A stretch of 31,835 bases of DNA from an uncultured Johnsonella sp. (GCA_937927235.1 CALBCM010000030.1:1-31835); one strand, 5' to 3'. Shown: positions 8,474-17,302, numbered from the stretch's first letter. The notes: generated from the letters alone by a model not told the origin. Program-made: numbers and translations.

Positions 8474-9013
8474 ATGAAAACAGAAAAAATCAGTACCAAT
8501 GTGCAAAGTCATACCTTAAAGATTACGCTGGCAGCCGTATACATCGCCATAGCCGTGGCAGGCTCCACCTTTTCAGTGCCGGTATTCGGCTCACGTTGCT
8601 CACCGGCACAGCACCTTATCAATATAATCTGTGCAGTAACGCTTGGACCGGCTTGGGCGGTAGCGGCAGCGTTTTGTGCAAGCCTTATCAGAAATCTGAT
8701 GGGAATAGGAACACTTTTTGCTTTTCCGGGCAGTATGTTCGGAGCTCTGCTGGCAGGATTGCTGTATAAATATTTTAAAAAGCTTCCGGCGGCTTATCTA
8801 GGAGAGGTGTTCGGAACTGCCGTACTGGGAGGGCTTACCGCCTATCCTGTTGCAGCCTATGTACTGCATATAAAGGGCGCGGCGCTTTTTGCCTATATAT
8901 TTCCGTTTTTTATCAGCACCGCCGGCGGAACCCTTGCCGCAGTAGTAATTTTATTTGCTATGGACAAGAGCGGCATATTAAAAAGGATAAGTATTGAAAA
9001 GCATGATATTTGA
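8474..9013 (+). CDS. thiW: ThiW, thiazole-specific ECF transporter S component
   Basis: Membrane substrate-binding (S) protein that captures hydroxyethylthiazole; it would work with a shared ECF ATPase/T module encoded elsewhere. The 179 residues form five to six hydrophobic helices. The block VPVFGSRCSPAQHLINIICA, then RNLMGIGTLFAFPGSMFGA, is characteristic of ThiW. Its place between thiD and thiM, under a TPP riboswitch, supports the thiazole substrate. GGAGGGG lies 9 bases before the ATG. The 3' end overlaps the likely thiM start by 20 bases, which suggests translational coupling. Confidence 0.92.
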   Translation: MKTEKISTNVQSHTLKITLAAVYIAIAVAGSTFSVPVFGSRCSPAQHLINIICAVTLGPAWAVAAAFCASLIRNLMGIGTLFAFPGSMFGALLAGLLYKYFKKLPAAYLGEVFGTAVLGGLTAYPVAAYVLHIKGAALFAYIFPFFISTAGGTLAAVVILFAMDKSGILKRISIEKHDI

Positions 9014-9833
9014 TGAAAAACAAAGAGAATATAAAATAGACATAAAAGGCTTTTATAAAAAAATTTCAAATAAAAATCCGGGCATACACTGCATCACAAA
9101 TATAGTCAGCGCAAACGACTGTGCTAATATTCTGCTTGCCGCCGGGGCTTCACCCATAATGGCACAGCACTTACTTGAAGCGGCAGAGATTAGCCGGGGC
9201 TGTGATGCACTGGTATGCAATTTCGGTGCGACTTCAGCCTATGAAGCTATGAATGCGGCGGCTTTGGAAGCTTCGGCACTTAACCATCCCATAGTGGCGG
9301 ACCCTGTAGGTGTCGGGGCTTCACAGTACAGGCGAAGAAGCTTTCTCGAGTTTATAAATAGGTTTAAAATCTCCTGTATAAGAGGAAATATTTCCGAAAT
9401 ACGTGCTTTACATGAAAACCGCACCACTGCGAGGGGAGTGGATGTCTCAGAAGCAGAGATTAAGGCTGGAGATGTGGCTTCACTGATTAAAAATGCGGCT
9501 TGGATAAAGGCTTTTGCGGCTGAAACCAAAAGTATAGTTATCTGCTCAGGTGCAACCGACATAGTGACCGATGGAAAAATGGTATTTTTTACAGACTATG
9601 GCTGTAGTCTGATGTCAAAGGTAAGTGCAACCGGCTGTATGGCTTCCGTCATTACTGCCGCCTTTTTAAGTGTGAAAAACAGTCTGCAATCCGCTTTGGC
9701 AGCTACAGCTTTTATGGGAATGTGCGGAGAATACGCCTTAAAGCAGCTTAAAAACTCCGGCATAAAAGCCATCGGGAGCGGGAGCTTCAGAGTGGGCTTA
9801 ATTGATGCCGCTGGTCTGATATTTAATGAATAA
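8994..9833 (+). CDS. thiM: Hydroxyethylthiazole kinase ThiM
   Basis: Phosphorylates the imported thiazole alcohol for use by ThiE. The 279-residue protein has CITNIVSANDCANILLAAGA (about 33-52) and SPIMA, DPVGVGAS (about 102-109), GNISEI (about 130-135) and SATGCMAS with the catalytic-site Cys (about 215). The best SD (AAGGA, 8983-8987) lies 6 bases upstream of a TTG at 8994 and 15 bases upstream of an in-frame ATG at 9003. The TTG start is therefore preferred, but the two differ by only three residues. It overlaps the end of thiW. With thiE, thiD and thiW it completes a salvage route; no de novo genes (thiC, thiG, thiS, thiH) lie in this window. Confidence 0.94.
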   Translation: MKSMIFDEKQREYKIDIKGFYKKISNKNPGIHCITNIVSANDCANILLAAGASPIMAQHLLEAAEISRGCDALVCNFGATSAYEAMNAAALEASALNHPIVADPVGVGASQYRRRSFLEFINRFKISCIRGNISEIRALHENRTTARGVDVSEAEIKAGDVASLIKNAAWIKAFAAETKSIVICSGATDIVTDGKMVFFTDYGCSLMSKVSATGCMASVITAAFLSVKNSLQSALAATAFMGMCGEYALKQLKNSGIKAIGSGSFRVGLIDAAGLIFNE

Positions 9834-9888
9834 TTGCTAAGGTAAAATTTGTGCTGATTTAAAATATTGATAAAACAGGGAGAAAAAT

Positions 9889-10887
9889 ATGATTTTACTG
9901 TCTAAAGATGATATTAAAAAGCTTTTTACAATGAAGGAAGCCCTAGAGGCGGATAAAAAGGCATTTGCCCTCCTGGCTGAGGACAAGTGCGAGGTACCTT
10001 TAAGAACCAAGATACTAAATGAAAAGGATAAGGGCTGCTTTATATTTATGCCGGCATATAGTGAAGAAGCGGGCGTTGCCGCACTGAAAATAGTGAATGT
10101 TTTTCCAAACAATGTAAAGCTCGGTTTGTCGGCACATCCCTCACAGGTACTTTTAATAAATGCACATAACGGCGTAGTGGAGGCTTTAATGGATGGAACC
10201 TATATTACTGCCCTCAGAACGGGAGCGGCTTCGGGGCTTGCCTTTGATTTATTTGCCAAAAAGGAATGCGAGATTGGGGCAATAATCGGCACCGGAGGAC
10301 AGGCTTTGTGTCAGCTTGAGGCTATGCTTACTGCAAGGCGGCTTAAGGAGGTCAGAGTCTGCGGCAGAGCTTTTGAGCATACTGAGGCTTTTGTAGATAA
10401 AGCCCAAAAAGAGCTGGCAGGATATGGAGCGGAGATAAGAGCGGTAAAAACCTCTGATGAGGCAGTAGAAGACGCGGATTTATTGATTACGGTGACTCCT
10501 TCAAAAGCTCCGGTATTTGATGCGGATAAGGTGAAAGAGGGAATTACTGTGAGCTGCATCGGCGGTTATCAGCCTGATATGCAGGAGCTTGATTCAAAAA
10601 TATTTAAACGCTGTGATAAAATCTACTTTGATTCAAAAGCGGCAGTGCTTGCAGAAGCCGGCGACATATTGATACCTCTTAAGGAAGGGAAGGTTAAGGA
10701 AGCGGACTTTACCGGAGACATAGGTGAATACTTGTTAAATAAAATTCCCGGTCGCGAAGGGGAGGATGAAATCATAGTATTTAAAAGTGTCGGAGTTGCC
10801 GCACAGGACCTTGTAACCGCCGGAGAAATCTATAAAAAAGCAGTGGAAGCCAGAGCAGGCATTGATACGGCAAGCTTCGGCTATTAA
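9889..10887 (+). CDS. Ornithine cyclodeaminase / mu-crystallin family protein
   Basis: NAD(P)-dependent enzyme family acting on amino acids or cyclic imines (ornithine cyclodeaminase, alanine dehydrogenase, ketimine reductase). The 332 residues show an N-terminal dimerisation/substrate half with AALKIVNVFPNN (about 65-76) and TALRTGAASGLA (about 105-116), then a Rossmann domain with IGTGGQALCQLEA (about 128-140), VCGR and GGYQPDMQELD. The reaction cannot be assigned from sequence alone. It starts 55 bases after thiM with GGGAG upstream and no terminator between, so it may be a fifth gene of the TPP-controlled transcript. That linkage is an inference. Confidence 0.88.
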   Translation: MILLSKDDIKKLFTMKEALEADKKAFALLAEDKCEVPLRTKILNEKDKGCFIFMPAYSEEAGVAALKIVNVFPNNVKLGLSAHPSQVLLINAHNGVVEALMDGTYITALRTGAASGLAFDLFAKKECEIGAIIGTGGQALCQLEAMLTARRLKEVRVCGRAFEHTEAFVDKAQKELAGYGAEIRAVKTSDEAVEDADLLITVTPSKAPVFDADKVKEGITVSCIGGYQPDMQELDSKIFKRCDKIYFDSKAAVLAEAGDILIPLKEGKVKEADFTGDIGEYLLNKIPGREGEDEIIVFKSVGVAAQDLVTAGEIYKKAVEARAGIDTASFGY

Positions 10888-11103
10888 TGTAAGAGCCTTA
10901 TAATTAAAACAACATTGCGGTTAAAACAGCCTATACTGAAGCTGGGACTTTATTTTAATTTGTAGAAAAGGGGGGTTGCAAAATAGTAGAATCATATAAT
11001 ATATAGTATAGAAATCAAGAAATATCTAACCATATATTGTAGAAACACTGAATTTTGCGACACCCTCTTTTAAATTCTGAAATATTATATTAAACCTCAG
11101 TAT

Positions 11104-11124
11104 AAAATAAGCTTCTTATTTTTT
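11104..11124. terminator. Bidirectional terminator between convergent genes
   Basis: AAAATAAG (11104-11111) and CTTATTTT (11115-11122) form an 8-bp AT-rich stem with a CTT loop and T residues on both strands. An extra pair of 11-base inverted arms (11102-11112 and 11139-11149) partly overlaps it. It lies between the plus-strand OCD-family gene and the minus-strand secreted protein gene. The rest of 10888-11101 shows no gene. Confidence 0.6.
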
Positions 11125-11145
11125 AACTCAGGTCATCAGCTTATT

Positions 11146-11817
11146 TTATTCTATAACATAAGCGTCCAAGGCTCTTGCAATTCCCACCGGAACCTCCATA
11201 TCCGTAGGCGTAACGGCCCTTCTGAAATTAAAGCTGATTTTAACTCTTTGATTGTTATATTTTGCTCCTTCACGCAATCCGGGCAAATACAGCTTGTCGA
11301 TATCCTCAAGGAAACAATTATCGCCGTCCCCTGACATAATATTAATGATATGAATTCCGTCCAAATAAAAAATTGCATATTTCCGCCTGTGTGCAGGCTC
11401 ATAATCCGGCGTGGGGTCAAAGCCTCCTCCCAGGGTTGAAATTACCTCATCGTAGCTCATAACTTTTAGAGTGCCTTCAAGCACGGTGCGACCCGGATTT
11501 TTAAAGTGGTCGATAGCATCTCCGATATATCTTGTCTGTACCTGGCCGTTAACTGTCCACATGCCTGAAGAATTTAACTGGTAGCCGTCGTAAACTGTGT
11601 CAAGCTTGCAGTAGCCGCTGTCATCAAAATAATAGCATTCCGCATAGCCGTCAGAGTTTCCGTCAATCCATTGCCATACTCCATTAGGCCAACCTCCGTC
11701 TCCTCTGTCGTACCACCAGCCCCTGCTGTCACGCCTCCAGCCGCCATCGGCATAGGTGGTAATGGAAAATACAGTCATTAAGATAAAAACGAATAAAAAT
11801 AATTTAATACTTTTCAT
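11146..11817 (-). CDS. Secreted protein with cell-wall-binding-like motifs, unknown function
   Basis: Function not recognised. The 223-residue product has a clear signal peptide (basic KSIK start, hydrophobic residues 5-20, cleavage near TYADGG). Residues about 25-100 are rich in Trp, Tyr, Gly and Asp, with units such as RDSRGWWYDRG, GVWQWIDGN, CYYFDDSGYC and SSGMWTVNGQ, resembling the aromatic repeats of choline/cell-wall-binding domains. The C-terminal half (about 100-223) has no motif I know and contains a TVLEGTLKVMSYDE segment. AAAGGAG is well placed before the ATG. It lies 95 bases downstream of the DUF6935-like gene on the same strand and may share its transcript. Surface or secreted localisation is inferred. 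Confidence 0.82.
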   Translation of the reverse strand: MKSIKLFLFVFILMTVFSITTYADGGWRRDSRGWWYDRGDGGWPNGVWQWIDGNSDGYAECYYFDDSGYCKLDTVYDGYQLNSSGMWTVNGQVQTRYIGDAIDHFKNPGRTVLEGTLKVMSYDEVISTLGGGFDPTPDYEPAHRRKYAIFYLDGIHIINIMSGDGDNCFLEDIDKLYLPGLREGAKYNNQRVKISFNFRRAVTPTDMEVPVGIARALDAYVIE

Positions 11818-11912
11818 GATTAATTTCTCCTTTATGTTATAAAGCGGATATTTGTAATCTATTCAGGTTTATTATTTAAAGCTTTGCAGCTGTGAAAAAT
11901 GAGCACTTTCTG

Positions 11913-12407
11913 CTACATCCAGGGATTTTGTGCAGCAGGTACTCTGATACCTACTACAAGGTTGGTATAATCCCATACATACCAGTTTCCGTTTTTTTCA
12001 CGAAGCTCAAGGTATCTTATGCTGTCCGCACCTGAGCTTCTTACATTCACCCGCATATAAGAAGCCTCAAATCTCATAGTATTATTGTAAACCGTAATTT
12101 TATACGGTCTGCTCGGAGTATAGTTATTTTCTACACTTGCGCCCACAAAATATGAATCGGGCAGGTATTTTTTATCAATAAATCTGTCCTTTAAAAAGCT
12201 TTTGGCATAATTGGACAATTCAACCGGACCTTTTAAATAATTTATCATATCAATGCCGACCTCAGGGTTTTCTACATATCTTTTAAAAGCCGTGATAAGC
12301 AGTGCAAGTATAAATCTGGGATTTTTAAAATCTGCAAGCAGCTCCAGCTCCGCTCTGCTTTGAGGAAGTCTGTCAAAGGTATAAGTAATACCGGAATCTG
12401 TAATCAT
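11913..12407 (-). CDS. Small soluble protein, DUF6935-like
   Basis: A 164-residue protein with no signal peptide or membrane segment. The order of segments LPQSRAELELLADFK, IDMINYLKGPVELSNYAKSF, SYFVGASVENNYTPSRPYKI and RVNVRSSGADSIRYLELREK resembles, from memory, a clostridial domain family of unknown function (DUF6935); this should be confirmed by a profile search. The C-terminal half looks like a beta-rich domain with NGNWYVWDY. A strong SD (AAGGAGGGT) precedes the ATG. It lies just downstream of the V-ATPase operon terminator on the same strand, in front of a secreted protein gene. No function can be given. Confidence 0.8.
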   Translation of the reverse strand: MITDSGITYTFDRLPQSRAELELLADFKNPRFILALLITAFKRYVENPEVGIDMINYLKGPVELSNYAKSFLKDRFIDKKYLPDSYFVGASVENNYTPSRPYKITVYNNTMRFEASYMRVNVRSSGADSIRYLELREKNGNWYVWDYTNLVVGIRVPAAQNPWM

Positions 12408-12470
12408 CTTGTACCCTCCTTTTTGTAAAAATATAATATTAAAAATGTTAATCTAATTATATTGAATTTT

Positions 12471-12502
12471 AAAAAAAATTCCCCACCCATAAGGGTAGGG
12501 AA
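12471..12502 (-). terminator. Rho-independent terminator of the V-ATPase operon
   Basis: Read on the minus strand, TTCCCTACCC, loop TTAT and GGGTGGGGAA form a 10-bp stem (one T-G pair) followed by eight T residues. It lies only a few bases past the subunit D stop codon and closes the ATPase transcript. Confidence 0.95.
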
Positions 12503-12509
12503 AGCATTT

Positions 12510-13127
12510 TTATTTTTCGCCTCTTTCTTTAATTACCTTAAGTCTGGTAAATTCTTCTCTTTCCTTTTCCTCAAGATAATCGCTGATGCTCTTGCTTAAA
12601 GCCTCATATCTCGGGATAGTAATGTTCTTCAGGGCATTTGCACGCTTTTGAGTCTTTTTAATATTTGAAGCGAGCCTGTAGGCTGCATTTTCAATCATAG
12701 ACAGTCTGACGGTAAGCTCTTTAACCTTGAGAAATCTCTCTCTGGCAATATCTAAGGACTCTCGGGTGGTATAATAAGCGTATACAAGGTCCAGCGGCTG
12801 CTGCTCATACTGTACCAGAGGAATCTCAGTGCCCATGACACTGCGGGTTTTGATTCTTATTCCGTTATCAACCGCTACAGAGCCTGATACATCCTTAATA
12901 AAGTCAAGTCCAAGCTCAATGGTTGCCTGCATAAGTGCATCGTAGGCGGAGGTAAAGGTGGTATCAATCTCCCTTTGAATGTCCTTAGCCTGGTCAATCA
13001 GTCCCATAAGCTCTCTTATCAGGATGTTGCGCTTCCTGTCCATAAGCCCGTAGCCCTGTCTGGCAAGTGCAAGAGAGCTTTTAGCGGCAATCAAATTGCC
13101 CTTGGTGGGGAAGGTATTGGTATTCAT
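12510..13127 (-). CDS. ntpD: V-type ATPase subunit D
   Basis: Central-stalk rotor subunit that couples rotation of the A3B3 head to the membrane ring. The 205-residue protein is mostly long alpha helix, with the family N-terminal block FPTKGNLIAAKSSLALARQG and RKRNILIREL, a middle variable region (about 75-125) and a C-terminal helix with RRANALKN-like residues (KKTQKRANALKNITIPRYE). It is the last gene of the operon, 20 bases after subunit B, with a weak AAAGG SD. The terminator follows directly. Confidence 0.96.
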   Translation of the reverse strand: MNTNTFPTKGNLIAAKSSLALARQGYGLMDRKRNILIRELMGLIDQAKDIQREIDTTFTSAYDALMQATIELGLDFIKDVSGSVAVDNGIRIKTRSVMGTEIPLVQYEQQPLDLVYAYYTTRESLDIARERFLKVKELTVRLSMIENAAYRLASNIKKTQKRANALKNITIPRYEALSKSISDYLEEKEREEFTRLKVIKERGEK

Positions 13128-13147
13128 AATTTAAAGCCTTTCGTAGA

Positions 13148-14572
13148 TTATGCCTGATTGGCAGGGATGATATCATTGTCGGAATTAATTACCGTGGGCA
13201 CATAGTATTTATCAAGCGTCCTAGTATCCATCCTGTCAAGCTCGGCTCTCGGCATAAGCCCCAGAAGCGACCAGCCAATCGCAAGAGTTTTAAGGATGTC
13301 GCGGTTTTCATCGGAATCCTGCTTGATAAAACGCTCCTCAAATTCCTTTCCAAATATGAGGTAGGTTTTGTCGGTGTCGGAAAGCTCATCCTCACCTATA
13401 ACCGAAGCCAGCGCCCTGGCATCCTGCACTCTGGCATAGCTGGAAAAAAGCTGGTTTGCCACGTCCTGATGGTCCTGTCTGGTATAGCCCTCACCGATGC
13501 CGTCCTTCATAAGCCTTGAAAGAGAGGGCAGTATACTGACCGGAGGATAAACCGACTGAGCATTCAAATCCCGGTCAAGCACTATCTGACCCTCAGTGAT
13601 ATAGCCTGTAAGGTCGGGGATAGGATGGGTAATATCATCATTTGGCATCGTAAGAATAGGAATCTGTGTTACCGAGCCGTTAATCCCCTTAACTATGCCG
13701 GCGCGCTCATAGATGGAAGCCAATTCCGAATAAAGATAGCCCGGAAAGCCTTTTCTGGAGGGGATTTCTCCTTTGGAGGAGGATACCTCTCTCAAGGCTT
13801 CTGCAAATGAGGTCATATCAGTAAGAATCACCAGTATGTGCATTTCCTTTTCAAATGCCAGATATTCGGCAAGAGTAAGTGCGGCTTTAGGGGTAATCAG
13901 CCTTTCTACCACAGGATCATTTGCCAGATTGATAAAGGCGGCTACATGAGAGCTGACTCCGCTTTCTTCAAAGGTTCTCCTGAAAAAGTCGGCTACATCG
14001 TGCTTAACTCCCATTGCAGCAAATACAATCGCAAAATCTTCACCTTCCTTTGCATTATTTCCAAGCGAAGCCTGCCTGACTATCTGAGCGGCAAGCTCGT
14101 CATGGGGCAGGCCATTTCCTGAAAATATAGGAAGCTTTTGCCCTCTGATAAGGGTGGTAAGTCCGTCAATGGAGGAAATACCGGTACGTATATAGTTTCT
14201 CGGGTATTTGCGGCTTACTGGGTTTAAAGGCTTACCGTTGACATCAAGGAGCTTGTCATAGCTTACAGGACCAAGCTCATCTATGGGACGGCCTATGCCG
14301 TTAAAGGTTCTGCCCAGCATATCGGCTGAAACTCCTATCTGCATAGGATGCCCGGTAAGTCTGGTATGGGTATTTCTGAGCGCCATACCGTCAGTGCCTT
14401 CAAATACCTGTATTACAGCCCTGTCATTATTAATTTCAATTATTCTGCCAAGTCTTTTTTCACTGCCGCCTATATTCATCTCAACAATCTCATCATAGGC
14501 AGCTCCCTTAACTCCCTCAAGCACTGCGAGAGGGCCGTTAATTGAACTTAGTCCAAGATATTCTACGGACAT
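13148..14572 (-). CDS. ntpB: V-type ATPase subunit B (non-catalytic)
   Basis: Regulatory nucleotide-site subunit of the A3B3 head. The 474 residues start with a beta-barrel domain (about 1-75). The central domain has the family sequence IFSGNGLPHDELAAQI at about 148-163, where the P-loop lysine is absent, as expected for B. It also has FAIVFAAMGV, ERLITPK and VSILPSLSRLMKDGIGEG. The SD AAGGAGG lies a few bases before the ATG, and only 9 bases separate it from the subunit A stop. Length and all main blocks are normal. Confidence 0.98.
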   Translation of the reverse strand: MSVEYLGLSSINGPLAVLEGVKGAAYDEIVEMNIGGSEKRLGRIIEINNDRAVIQVFEGTDGMALRNTHTRLTGHPMQIGVSADMLGRTFNGIGRPIDELGPVSYDKLLDVNGKPLNPVSRKYPRNYIRTGISSIDGLTTLIRGQKLPIFSGNGLPHDELAAQIVRQASLGNNAKEGEDFAIVFAAMGVKHDVADFFRRTFEESGVSSHVAAFINLANDPVVERLITPKAALTLAEYLAFEKEMHILVILTDMTSFAEALREVSSSKGEIPSRKGFPGYLYSELASIYERAGIVKGINGSVTQIPILTMPNDDITHPIPDLTGYITEGQIVLDRDLNAQSVYPPVSILPSLSRLMKDGIGEGYTRQDHQDVANQLFSSYARVQDARALASVIGEDELSDTDKTYLIFGKEFEERFIKQDSDENRDILKTLAIGWSLLGLMPRAELDRMDTRTLDKYYVPTVINSDNDIIPANQA

Positions 14573-14581
14573 AAGACCTCC

Positions 14582-16351
14582 TTAAGCATTTTTCTCTATA
14601 ACCGCCTCATAAAAGCGGTCAATCTCTTGTTTATATTCATCAAACCTATCAAGCTCGTCATTCGGTACATCGTATTTGATGGAGATTACTCTGTCCCAGA
14701 TAGCGTCCTCTTTAAGCACGGACATTGGCATGCCCATGTGTATGAGAGATTTAGCTTTGTCATAAAGATAAAGTATGGTATCCATCATCTTAAACTGCTT
14801 TGCCATGGGAACACAGGTATCCTCCTTATGAAAGGCATTTTGCTGCAAAAAGCCCACTCTGATAACCTTGGAGATTTCAAGTACAAGCTTTTGGTCATCG
14901 GGCAGCACATCGGCTCCAATCAGCTTAACGATTTCCATCAGAGAAGCCTCACGTCCAAGCAGGTAGACGAGCTGATTTCTGTAATCCACAAATCTCTTGT
15001 CAACCATCTCATTATACCAGGGAGCGAGCTCGTGCAGATATTCTGAATAGCTTGTCAGCCACTGGATTGCAGGAAAGTGCCTTGCATAGGCAAGATTTTT
15101 ATCAAGCCCCCAGAAGCAGCGTACAAACCTCTTGGTGTTTTGAGTTACCGGTTCTGAGAAATCTCCTCCCTGAGGTGAAACCGCACCTATTATTGAAACT
15201 GAGCCCTCACTGCCGTTTAAGTTCTGCACCATGCCGGCTCTCTCGTAAAAGGCGGAGAGTCTTGAAGCAAGATAAGCGGGAAATCCCTCCTCCGCCGGCA
15301 TTTCCTCAAGTCTTCCGGAAATCTCACGCAGCGCTTCCGCCCAGCGTGAGGTAGAGTCTGCCATAATCGCCACATCATAGCCCATATCTCTGTAATATTC
15401 AGCAAGGGTAAGCCCTGAATAAAGACTTGCTTCACGTGCTGCCACGGGCATGTTTGAAGTATTTGCGATTAGAGAGGTTCTGTCCATAAGAGGATTGCCG
15501 GTTTTAGGGTCGGTAAGCTCCGAAAATTCCTCAAGCACCTGAGTCATCTCATTTCCACGCTCTCCGCAGCCTATATAGATTATAATATCGGCATCCGACC
15601 ACTTCGCTATTTGATGCTGAGTCATGGTCTTTCCGGTGCCGAAGCCTCCCGGCACTGCCGCAGTGCCGCCTTTGGCAAGCGGAAATAAGGTATCGAGGAT
15701 TCTCTGACCGGTAATTAAGGGCACTGTAGCCGGAAAACGCTTTAATACGGGGCGGGGGACTCTGATGGGCCAGCGCTGAGTCATAGTCAGCTCCACCTCA
15801 TTGCCGTCATTGCAGGTAAGCTTTACCAGAGTATCCTTAATAGTGTACCTGCCGTCAGGCACAACCTCCGTTACCACTCCCTCCTTGTCAGGAGGAAGCA
15901 TGATTTTATGTAAAATTGCCGGAGTTTCTTGTACCTGTGCAAATACACTGCCGTGGTAGAGCCGCTCTCCCTTTTTTACAGTAATATGGGTATCCCAGAG
16001 CCTTTTTGTGTCAAGGGATTCTACATTTACTCCTCTGCCTATATAGGCTTTGTCCTGCTTTGCTATTTCACTTAAGGGTCTTTCAATGCCGTCAAAGATA
16101 TTATTTAAGATGCCGGGAGCCAGCGTGACACTCACCGGGGAGCCGCTTCCTTCAACCGATTCTCCCGGCTTCATACCTCCGGTTTCCTCATAAACCTCTA
16201 TGATGCTCGCCTCTGAGGTAAGACCTATGACCTCACCTATGAGCCTTTCATTGCCCACATAGACCATCTCATGCATACTGAAGCCGGCATTGCCCTCGGT
16301 TTTTACTATGGGTCCGTTAATCGAAAAGATAACACCTGTTTTATTATTCAT
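14582..16351 (-). CDS. ntpA: V-type ATPase subunit A (catalytic)
   Basis: ATP-hydrolysing or ATP-synthesising subunit of the head. The 589 residues contain an N-terminal barrel, the non-homologous insertion typical of V/A-type A subunits (about 115-190) and a P-loop PGGFGTGKTMTQ with Lys241. IYIGCGERGNEM, the ADSTSRWAEALREISGRLEEMPAEEG block and the PQGGDFSEPVTQNT region are all present. The ATG shares one base with the subunit E stop codon, and GGAGG lies inside the end of the E gene, so translation is coupled. The ion specificity is set in the membrane ring and cannot be read here. Confidence 0.98.
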   Translation of the reverse strand: MNNKTGVIFSINGPIVKTEGNAGFSMHEMVYVGNERLIGEVIGLTSEASIIEVYEETGGMKPGESVEGSGSPVSVTLAPGILNNIFDGIERPLSEIAKQDKAYIGRGVNVESLDTKRLWDTHITVKKGERLYHGSVFAQVQETPAILHKIMLPPDKEGVVTEVVPDGRYTIKDTLVKLTCNDGNEVELTMTQRWPIRVPRPVLKRFPATVPLITGQRILDTLFPLAKGGTAAVPGGFGTGKTMTQHQIAKWSDADIIIYIGCGERGNEMTQVLEEFSELTDPKTGNPLMDRTSLIANTSNMPVAAREASLYSGLTLAEYYRDMGYDVAIMADSTSRWAEALREISGRLEEMPAEEGFPAYLASRLSAFYERAGMVQNLNGSEGSVSIIGAVSPQGGDFSEPVTQNTKRFVRCFWGLDKNLAYARHFPAIQWLTSYSEYLHELAPWYNEMVDKRFVDYRNQLVYLLGREASLMEIVKLIGADVLPDDQKLVLEISKVIRVGFLQQNAFHKEDTCVPMAKQFKMMDTILYLYDKAKSLIHMGMPMSVLKEDAIWDRVISIKYDVPNDELDRFDEYKQEIDRFYEAVIEKNA

Positions 16352-16935
16352 TAAAAGGTCCCTCCAAGCTCAAGCTTTAAATTTTCTCTGGCATCTGAAA
16401 GCTTGGTTTCAAATGAATTATCTATAAAAATATTTTTAGCACTGATAACTGCCCTGGTACCACCCATAAATCCGGTGTCGTTTAATTTAATGCTGCTGCC
16501 GTATTCTGAAACCAATTCCCTAAGCCAGCCGCCGTCTTTGGGGTCAATATAAATCTGGGCTTCATCAGTACCTGCAAAATCCAATACCTCCCTAATCTGA
16601 TTTTTGAGCATCTCATAATACGCCCTGGTGCTCATAAAATCTTTCAGCTTAGCTTTAAGCTCTGAAAAGATGGCTTCCTTCAGCTTTTCATGCTCTGTGC
16701 CGATTTGCTTTTTTAATGCAGTCTGCTCAATGGAGATGCGTCTGTTGCCCTCGCGCTTAATCTTATCAGCTTCTAAGCTCAGCTGCATAGCGGCACGGCG
16801 CTCTTCATCATGCTTATATTCTTCAAAGGACTTATCCAGTGCTGCCTGATAGTCCTCAAGCATCTTATCAGCTCTGTTTCTGGCATCAGTAATACAGAAC
16901 TTGCTGAAATGTGCAAGTTTATCTTCTAATTTCAT
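16351..16935 (-). CDS. ntpE: V-type ATPase subunit E (peripheral stalk)
   Basis: Peripheral-stalk subunit that pairs with the G/H subunit. The 194-residue protein has a charged coiled-coil N-terminal half (about 1-110, with many Lys, Glu, Arg) and a compact C-terminal domain (about 115-190) with GGWLRELVSEYG and a FMGGTRAVISAKNIFIDNSFETKL segment typical of E. GGAG lies 8 bases before the ATG. It is encoded between F and A, with a one-base overlap into A. Confidence 0.92.
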   Translation of the reverse strand: MKLEDKLAHFSKFCITDARNRADKMLEDYQAALDKSFEEYKHDEERRAAMQLSLEADKIKREGNRRISIEQTALKKQIGTEHEKLKEAIFSELKAKLKDFMSTRAYYEMLKNQIREVLDFAGTDEAQIYIDPKDGGWLRELVSEYGSSIKLNDTGFMGGTRAVISAKNIFIDNSFETKLSDARENLKLELGGTF

Positions 16936-16951
16936 AAATTTAACTCCAATA

Positions 16952-17260
16952 TTAAAGTTTAAGTCCTATGGCTTCATTAACATAATCCGTGATAAAGTTG
17001 GGGCTTCTGCCGGTGCCGTGCCTGTCAGGAATATCTATAAAAAGTGGAAGCTTATGCTCAAGCTTATATTTATTTACGAGGTCGGGATATTCTCTGGCAA
17101 ATTTTTCAGTAAGCAAAACTATGCCCACTTCCTTATCAGCTATTACCTTATCAAGCTCTTCCTTTAATTGTGCCTTACTTTCAACTCGGCTTCCCTCTAC
17201 ACCTGCAAGCCGCATGCCTACTATGGTGTCTATATTATCACTTATAAGATACATTTTCAT
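16952..17260 (-). CDS. ntpG: V-type ATPase subunit F
   Basis: Small rotor subunit that binds D (named NtpG in Enterococcus hirae, F elsewhere). The 102 residues form an alpha/beta domain with YLISDNIDTIVGMRLAGVEG near the start, a VGIVLLTEKFA strand-helix in the middle and LPLFIDIPDRHGTGRS. GGAG lies about 15 bases upstream of the first ATG, which is longer than usual; a second in-frame ATG is two codons later. It sits between K and E. Confidence 0.93.
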   Translation of the reverse strand: MKMYLISDNIDTIVGMRLAGVEGSRVESKAQLKEELDKVIADKEVGIVLLTEKFAREYPDLVNKYKLEHKLPLFIDIPDRHGTGRSPNFITDYVNEAIGLKL

Positions 17261-17302
17261 AATTTATAGATTAAACTCCTTTTTGCAGTTTTAGGCTGTA
17301 TG

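Noticed and set aside
8407..8769. Plus-strand open frame of 120 codons over thiD end and thiW
   Set aside because: Out-of-frame shadow of thiW, which has a clear SD and family blocks.
11104..11149. Insertion-sequence end or MITE because of 11-base inverted arms
   Set aside because: The arms are low-complexity AT sequence between convergent genes, with no target duplication seen; a terminator explains them.
14582..16351. Flagellar or type III export ATPase instead of V-type A subunit
   Set aside because: The A-specific insertion, the neighbouring B, D, E, F, I and K genes and the length of 589 residues all fit V-type A.
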